NCBI GenBank assembly: GCA_018857735.1
Contig: JABMCL010003732.1
Coordinates: 15,001-79,000 of the forward strand
Source of the DNA: Alviniconcha marisindica
Lineage: Eukaryota; Mollusca; Gastropoda; Provannidae
Reading direction: 5' to 3'
DNA length: 64,000 nt
The position numbers were made by a program, and so were the translations under genes. Every line of letters starts with the position of its first letter. Positions within the stretch are counted from its first letter, which is position 1. Below, piece by piece: positions 59,226 through 64,000 of this stretch. The notes beneath the pieces are model-generated. The model did no database searches, was not told the DNA's origin, and saw nothing but the letters and a program-made list of their open reading frames with translations.

Positions 59226-59392
59226 GCAACGCAGCAGGCTTTGTCACTGTTTAGCAATGTACGCTACATTTTCCTGGCTCTGTTTTTGACACGGGCCTAG
59301 GTTTTGATTGCTGGGACTCCATGCATTTTTAGAGGTGTGCAAATTGTGTAGGCTGTTCCTTCTTTCAAGTAAGAAAGCTTTCTACAAAGAAG

Positions 59393-59619
59393 CAATGAAA
59401 GAATGCAATCACTGAGTGTGCAGCTAGATGGGATTTTTTTAATGTTTTGATCTATGAATGACTTTTAATAATAATAATAATGAATACTTACAGTGCCTAA
59501 CCTGCACAGGCCCTAAGCGCTTACACGTTCTTGGCAAATACATATTGTCAAAATTCAATGCATACAACATGAATGCACACACACAGACATGCACATGCAT
59601 GCACGCACCCCCCCCCCCC

Positions 59620-59651
<32 letters not shown>

Positions 59652-59678
59652 CACACAACACACACACACAAAACACAC

Positions 59679-59721
<43 letters not shown>

Positions 59722-59925
59722 TTAACCAGGATGTTTATTTGCTGTTGTTATAATTTAATGTTTTATGATTGGAGTGAATGTGTGATGAGTGTACTTGCCA
59801 CCACAAAACATTCCTCACGCAACTGTATTGACACTTGGCAGTAAAGTTATGTTGTATTGTAGATCAGTTTTCTGCAAAGAAGCAGTGAAAGAATGCAGTC
59901 ACTGAGTGAGCAGCTGGGAAGAGTG
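59393..59925. mobile_element. LINE 3'-end remnants within a local duplication
   Basis: (TAA)n at 59466, then CCTAACCTGCACAGGCCCTA, AGCGCTTACACG, a (CA)n tract and, at 59755-59860, a block matching 49440-49548 with an AGTAAAG/TTGTATTG end. About 48 bp (AAGAAGCA(A/G)TGAAAGAATG and on) are duplicated at both ends, 59393 and 59877. Confidence 0.55.
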
Positions 59926-60231
59926 GGTGGCAGAGAGTTAGAGCACTTGCTGTCCGAAGCAGCAAGGTTATGCCCAGTCCTCTGTGGCGATGGCTGATTA
60001 TTAAGGCTAGGCTTTGCACAACCTCCAGATTTCTCCACAGCCAAATTCTGTGCCAGGTCTACGAAAGTACTTCAGAATCAGATAAAACTTTCAGTCGCGG
60101 TCCCTGGGTGTATAATATGAGAAAGGATCACACATCCACATTAAAGATGCTTGCATTCCACCACAAACTGAAAGCGATGATTAGTAAGGTCAAATTTTAT
60201 TTTTGTTATCCTGTTTCTTTTTGTTATCCTG

Positions 60232-60345
60232 TTTTTATTATTGTTTATCAGTGTATTATTATTGTTTATCAGTGTATTATTATTGTTTATCAGTGTATTA
60301 TTATTGTTTATCAGTGTATTATTATTGTTTATCAGTGTATTATCA
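60232..60345. repeat. 21-bp minisatellite
   Basis: Five units of TATTATTGTTTATCAGTGTA plus one base, nearly perfect. Confidence 0.95.
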
Positions 60346-60541
60346 TATCGCACCATTTTCTCTCCTTTGCATTAAAAAGGGGTTTCCTGTGAATTTTTTA
60401 ACAATTTGTCTGATGAGAGTGAGCATCTTTTCAACCTTTTGTGTGCTTTTAAGTTTTATCTTGTGTAAGTGAGATCTTCAAGTCTTCACAAGACGTGCTG
60501 TGCTTTCTCACCACTTGTGTAACCTTGACCTTTGTGTGCAG

Positions 60542-60740
60542 AGACACCCCAGACGCTAACGATGGAGATGGCAATGACACAGATAATGACGTGTTCCGCT
60601 CAGGCTCTGAATCTCCACAGTACACTCTGCCGGTCATGCCTGACGCCAAGCAGCGCCGGGCGACCGTGAGTGGGGGATCACCCACCTTTGAGCGCAACTC
60701 CCTGATGGTGGAGGACCCTGTCATTCGACCCAAGTCACAG
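60542..60740 (+). CDS. CNK: CNK exon 9 (linker)
   Basis: The acceptor is CTTTGTGTGCAG; one leading A completes the lysine split at 42926. It then reads DTPDANDGDGNDTDNDVFRS, GSESPQYTLPVMPDAKQRRA, TVSGGSPTFERNSLMVEDPV, and IRPKSQ, ending in phase 0 at GTAAGA. It is an acidic and serine-rich linker of low complexity. Assignment to CNK rests on phase, orientation, spacing and the next exon rather than on a conserved domain. The intron before it is 17.6 kb. Confidence 0.82.
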
Positions 60741-60799
60741 GTAAGACTGGTGTGTGCGTGTGTGGGTGTGCGTGCGTGCGTGCATGTGTGTGTGTGTGC

Positions 60800-60905
60800 T
60801 TGTTTAACTCACTAATGGTACAGGACCCTGTCATTCGACCCAAGTCACAGGTGCTTGTTTAACTCACTAATGGTACAGGACCCTGTCATTCGACCCAAGT
60901 CACAT
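60800..60905. repeat. Two intron copies of the end of CNK exon 9
   Basis: CAGGACCCTGTCATTCGACC and CAAGTCACAGGT, the last 30 coding bases with their donor, recur at about 60820-60852 and 60876-60904 behind TGCTTGTTTAACTCACTAAT. In the second copy the donor is lost (CACATTG). Confidence 0.93.
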
Positions 60906-61264
60906 TGTCTTCACATCTCATTATGCTGCTACATGTACATGGACATGCATGCTGAGTTGTTCACTGTCAACAAACCCAGAGTGCACCACTGTGCATGTGT
61001 GCCTTTAGGACGTGACTGACCAGCTATGTATGTTCTGTCTCTTACATTGCTCCAACACTCTGAAATACACTTCCACAACACATCACATTCTTTCAGTTAG
61101 CTTCTTCCTTTAGTTCACCGATGTGACACTGTCTTTTAGCTTCTTACTTTAGATCACCAACATGACTGTCATTTAGCTTTTTCCTTTAGATCACCAACAT
61201 GACACTGTCATTTAGCCTCCTCCTTTAGGTCATCAACATGACGCTGTCTTTTGGCCTCTTCCTT
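60906..61264. other. CNK intron 9 spacer
   Basis: It includes about four degenerate copies of a CTTCCTTTAGATCACCAACA unit (61095-61275) with a CCTTTAG step. No exon. Confidence 0.6.
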
Positions 61265-62515
61265 TAGATCACCAGCATGACAGTAGTAATGGTGCATGTA
61301 TGGGGGTCACAAGCATGACAGTAGTAATGGTGTCTGTATGGGGGTCACAAGCATGACAGTCTTAATGGTGCATGTATGGGGGTCACAAGCATGACAGTCT
61401 TAATGGTGCATGTATGGGGGTCACAAGCATGACAGTCTTAATGGTGCATGTATGGGGGTCACAAGCATGACAGTAGTAATGGTACATGTATGGGGGTCAC
61501 AAGCATGACAGTAGTAATGGTGCATGTATGGGGGTCACAAGCATGACAGTAGTAATGGTGCATGTATGGGGGTCACAAGCATGACAGTAGTAATGGTGCA
61601 TGTATGGGGGTCACAAGCATGACAGTCTTAATGGTGCATGTATGGGGGTCACAAGCGTGACAGTCTTAATGGTGCATGTATGGGGGTCACAAGCATGACA
61701 GTAGTAATGGTGCATGTATGGGGGTCACAAGCATGACAGTAGTAATAGTGAGTGTATGGGGGTCACAAGCATGACAGTAGTAATGGTGTGTATGGGGGTC
61801 ACAAGCATGACAGTAGTAATGGTGCATGTATGGGGGTCACAAGCATGACAGTAGTAATGGTGCATGTATGGGGGTCACAAGCATGACAGTGTAATGGTGC
61901 GTGTATGGGGGTCACAAGCATGACAGTCTTAATGGTGCATGTATGGGGGTCACAAGCATGACAGTAGTAATGGTGCATGTATGGGGGTCACAAGCGTGAC
62001 AGTCTTAATGGTGCGTGTATGGGGGTCACAAGCATGACAGTCTTAATGGTGCATGTATCGGCCCATGGGGGTCACAAGCATGACAGTAGTAATGGTGCGT
62101 GTATGGGGGTCACAAGCATGACAGTAGTAATGGTGAGTGTATGGGGGTCACAAGCATGACAGTAGTAATGGTGCGTGTATGGGGGTCACAAGCATGACAG
62201 TAGTAATAGTGAGTGTATGGGGGTCACAAGCATGACAGTAGTAATGGTGCGTGTATGGGGGTCACAAGCATGACAGTAGTAATAGTGAGTGTATGGGGGT
62301 ACAAGCATGACAGTATAATGGTGCATGTATGGGGGTTCAAGCATGACAGTAGTAATGGTGCATTATGGGGGTCACAAGCATGACAGTAGTAATGGTGAGT
62401 GTATGGGGGTCAGAAACATGACAGTAGTAATGGTGCGTGCATGGGGGTCAGAAACATGACAGTAGTAATGGTGGTGATGGGGGTCGAACATGACGAGTAA
62501 TGGTGCGTGCATTGG
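61265..62515. repeat. 38-bp minisatellite
   Basis: About 33 units contain GTATGGGGGTCACAAGCATG, ACAGTAGTAATGGTGCAT, with AGTAGTAAT/AGTCTTAAT and CAT/CGT/AGT variants. The right edge becomes ragged with indels (62300-62510). Confidence 0.95.
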
Positions 62516-62569
62516 CGGGAATGTTAGCTAACTTATTGATTGTTGGCACTTTCTAATTGTTTTAAATTG

Positions 62570-62960
62570 ATCATTGTTCATCTTCATGATTGATTAGTCA
62601 TTGTTCATCTTCACCTATTATTATCATTGTTATCTTCACTGCTGATACTTATATCATTGTTCATCTTCACCGCTGATTATTATCATTGTTCATCTTCACC
62701 GCTGATTACTATCATTGTTCATCTTCACCACTGATTATTATCATTGTTATCTTCACTGCTGATGACTATCATTGTTCATCTTCACTGCTGATGACTATTA
62801 TTGTTCATCTTCACCACTGATTATTATCATTGTTCATCTTCACCGCTGATTACTATCATTGTTCATCTTCACCACTAATTATTATCATTGTTATCTTCAC
62901 TGCTGATGACTATTATTGTTCATCTTCACCGCTGATTATTATCATTGTTATCTTGACCGC
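62570..62960. repeat. About 30-bp minisatellite abutting the exon 10 acceptor
   Basis: About 13 units contain CATTGTTCATCTTCACCGCT, GATTATTAT. The last unit, TATCATTGTTATCTTGACCG, runs into CCACAG before 62966. The unit thus resembles the branch-site and pyrimidine region of the acceptor (CTGAT(T/G)A words). Confidence 0.92.
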
Positions 62961-62965
62961 CACAG

Positions 62966-63179
62966 GCCATCAACCCAGCAGAGCGCGACACAGCCCTGGC
63001 TATGCTAGCCGCCTCGGAGAGCAGCCTTAGGGGCAGGATGGTGGAGGGGGGCCGGGAGGAAGGGGCAGCCAAGGAAGAGGGCGCCAGCATGCCCAGAAAA
63101 AGCAGCAGTGAGAACAGCAGTGGTCACAAAGGGCCGTCAGAGTGTGAGATGGAAGACTCTGTGTTCTCAGACAAAGAAG
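62966..63179 (+). CDS. CNK: CNK exon 10 (serine/glutamate-rich linker)
   Basis: Phase 0 entry, phase 1 exit at GTGAGG. It reads AINPAERDTALAMLAASESS, LRGRMVEGGREEGAAKEEGA, SMPRKSSSENSSGHKGPSEC, and EMEDSVFSDKE. It is hydrophilic and probably disordered, with serine clusters. The protein visible so far is about 507 residues. The CNK PH domain would follow in exons beyond 64000. Confidence 0.82.
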
Positions 63180-63224
63180 GTGAGGCAGGAGCCTGTGGAT
63201 GGTCGGCTGGTCGGCTGCGCTGTC

Positions 63225-64000
63225 AATCCAGTGGATGCAACAGGGGGAGGGCTGTCTGTTTCATGTCCACTGTACACTGGATGCAACAGGGGGAGGGCTG
63301 TCTCTTTCACGTCCACTGTACACTGGATGCAACAGGGGGAAGGGCTGTCTCACGTCCACTGTACACTGGATGCAACAGGGGGAGGGCTGTCTCTTTCACG
63401 TCCACTGTACACTGGATGCAACAGGGGGAAGGGCTGTCTCACGTCCACTGTACACTGGATGCAACAGGGGGAGGACTGTCTCACGTCCACTGTACACTGG
63501 ATGCAACAGGGGGAGGGCTGTCTCTTTCACATCCACTGTACACTGGATGCAACAGGGGGAGGACTGTCTCACATCCACTGTACACTGGATGCAACAGGGG
63601 GAGGGCTGTCTCTTTCACATCCACTGTACACTGGATGCAACAGGGGGAGGGCTGTCTCTTTCATGTCCACTGTACACTGGATGCAACAGGGGGAAGGGCT
63701 GTCTCACGTCCACTGTACACTGGATGCAACAGGGGGAGGACTGTCTCACGTCCACTGTACACTGGATGCAACAGGGGGAGGGCTGTCTCTTTCACATCCA
63801 CTGTACACTGGATGCAACAGGGGGAGGGCTGTCTCTTTCACGTCCACTGTACACTGGATGCAACAGGGGGAAGTGCTGTCTCTTTCACGTCCACTGTACA
63901 CTGGATGCAACAGGGGGAGGCTGTCTCACGTCCACTGTACACTGGATGCAACAGGGGGAAGTGCTGTCTCTTTCATGTCCACTGTACACTGGATGCAACA
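63225..64000. repeat. 46-bp minisatellite running off the window
   Basis: About 18 units contain CCACTGTACACTGGATGCAA, CAGGGGGAGGGCTGTCTC, and optional TTTCACGT. It begins about 45 bp after the exon 10 donor and is cut by the right edge. Confidence 0.95.

Noticed and set aside
61265..62515. CRISPR-like or satellite centromere array
   Set aside because: 38-bp head-to-tail minisatellite within a CNK intron; no spacers and too short for a centromere.

Overview
The window is eukaryotic nuclear DNA. Split exons with GT-AG introns, LINE, Penelope and SINE fragments, and very long (CA)n/(CT)n tracts are all present. The two recognisable genes are metazoan. Exon sequences, repeat families and the extreme minisatellite load suggest a marine gastropod mollusc, possibly a caenogastropod; this taxonomic placement is inference. 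One ambiguous base (1261) and ragged indels in some arrays suggest a long-read assembly.

Region 1 (about 2780-22376, + strand) is the 3' part of a hyaluronidase (GH56) gene. Six exons (2780-3353, 7336-7571, 10486-10602, 12960-13167, 19578-19780, 22154-22376) join with matching intron phases. The first visible exon starts with an EGF-like tail that normally ends a hyaluronidase. It then reads without a stop through a linker into the N-terminus of a second GH56 domain, which the next exons complete; a nearly identical EGF exon and a stop close the gene. The protein is therefore predicted to carry tandem GH56 modules. The visible module lacks the catalytic acid of the D-x-E motif and both cysteines of one conserved disulfide.

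Region 2 (22377-26251) is intergenic, with a 52-bp minisatellite, long microsatellites and a DNA transposon with inverted ends.

Region 3 (26252 to beyond the right edge, + strand) is the 5' two thirds of a CNK gene (connector enhancer of kinase suppressor of Ras). Ten exons encode a SAM domain, the CRIC region, a PDZ domain and a low-complexity linker, all with consistent phases. The PH domain expected next lies outside the window.

Most of the remaining sequence is tandem repeat. Many minisatellites abut an exon and their repeat unit contains a copy of that exon's own splice junction (3' sites at 10485, 12959 and 34820; 5' sites at 13168 and 34938; exon-end copies at 60741). Introns also hold a Penelope-like RT, several LINE 3' ends, a tRNA-derived SINE, a two-copy SAP-domain element with inverted ends (one copy cleanly inserted in a minisatellite), a collapsed two-gene THAP element, and a piggyBac-like end.
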